NCBI GenBank assembly: GCA_945835085.1
Contig: CAMAIG010000008.1
Location: 1 to 16,299 of the forward strand
Reading direction: 5' to 3'
DNA length: 16,299 bases
DNA from: an uncultured Ruminococcus sp.
Lineage (GTDB): Bacteria > Bacillota > Clostridia > Oscillospirales > Ruminococcaceae
Part shown: positions 16,120 to 16,299 of the stretch, in pieces
Position numbering within the stretch: position 1 is the first letter of the stretch
Layout: each line of letters begins with the position of its first letter
Program-made: the position numbers and the translations under genes
Notes under the pieces: generated by a model
Database searches by the model: none
What the model was told of the DNA's origin: nothing
Seen by the model: only the letters and a program-made list of their open reading frames with translations

Positions 16120-16299
16120 TTATTCCCATTTTGCGGAAAGCTTTTCAAGAATGAGCCTTGCACACTTGTTTATGTCGCCGCAGCCCATTGTAAGGATAAG
16201 GTCGCCGCTTTGAGCGTGTTCACAGACATAATCGGCACACAGCTCAAAGTTCTTGTCGTGATCCTGCTCCTCAAACCAGACGGAGCCTTCCACTTTCTT
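16120..16299 (-). CDS. murC: UDP-N-acetylmuramate--L-alanine ligase, C-terminal 59 residues (truncated by window edge)
   Basis: The minus-strand frame is open from the window edge to TAA at 16120-16122. It ends with GDLILTMGCGDINKCARLIL, the typical MurC C-terminal segment (GDLVLTMGAGD in relatives). MurC adds L-alanine to UDP-MurNAc in peptidoglycan precursor synthesis. The 5' part lies outside the window. It is 31 bp upstream of lexA on the same strand, so murC, lexA and the CPBP gene probably form one transcript. Confidence 0.82.
   Translation of the reverse strand, partial: KKVEGSVWFEEQDHDKNFELCADYVCEHAQSGDLILTMGCGDINKCARLILEKLSAKWE

Noticed and set aside
1..16299. CRISPR array, tRNA, rRNA, transposase or prophage genes
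   Set aside because: No regularly spaced repeats, cloverleaf-like sequences, or mobile-element protein motifs were found on either strand.

Overview
This is a chromosomal window from a spore-former-related Firmicute, most likely a gut Ruminococcus-type member of the Oscillospiraceae/Clostridia. The evidence is spoVAD/spoVAE homologues, a Gram-positive type LexA with a near-consensus Bacillus-type SOS box, strong AGGAGG ribosome-binding sites including ones that select GTG and TTG starts, a fused 2-hydroxyacyl-CoA dehydratase activase, and moderate GC. There are no rRNA or tRNA genes, CRISPR arrays, transposases or phage genes. The content is mostly housekeeping and stress genes plus two uncharacterised proteins.

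Left part, plus strand (1-4958): the 3' end of an Hsp70/DnaK-like gene is followed by a well-formed promoter (TTGAAA, 17 bp, extended TGC-TATAAT) that drives radC-uvrA. A SOS box matching the Bacillus consensus at 12 of 14 positions sits just downstream of the -10 element. A weaker box lies in the -35/-10 spacer. The uvrA transcript ends in a strong hairpin terminator.

Middle part, minus strand (4974-12475): reading leftwards from 12475, spoVAD-spoVAE follow a candidate sigma-G promoter, and no spoVAC is beside them. Next comes a four-gene cluster with its own sigma-A promoter (10995-11023): a 582-residue zinc-ribbon protein with a TTG start, a 216-residue unknown protein, shikimate kinase (aroK), and a 984-residue double-domain CoA-dehydratase activase. 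This cluster converges on uvrA across one shared bidirectional terminator.

Right part: an AGCS-family sodium/amino-acid symporter gene (12627-14063, +) faces a minus-strand cluster murC(partial)-lexA-CPBP protease (16299-14357). The convergent gap of about 290 bp (14064-14356) is the least ordinary DNA here. Two hairpins with identical 17-bp stems flank a roughly 140-nt segment that can form three further hairpins. This may be a small structured RNA or a duplicated/inserted terminator element. The uvrA terminator uses the same AGACCCG/CGGGTCT stem base, which suggests a genome-wide terminator family.

Functionally, the window links its two ends: LexA, encoded on the right, is predicted to repress the radC-uvrA repair operon on the left. 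The lexA gene itself has no visible SOS box and appears to depend on transcription from the murC side. I did not find a clear new multi-gene system. The best leads are the duplicated-hairpin element, the 582/216-residue unknown pair with aroK and the activase, and the detached spoVAD-spoVAE pair.
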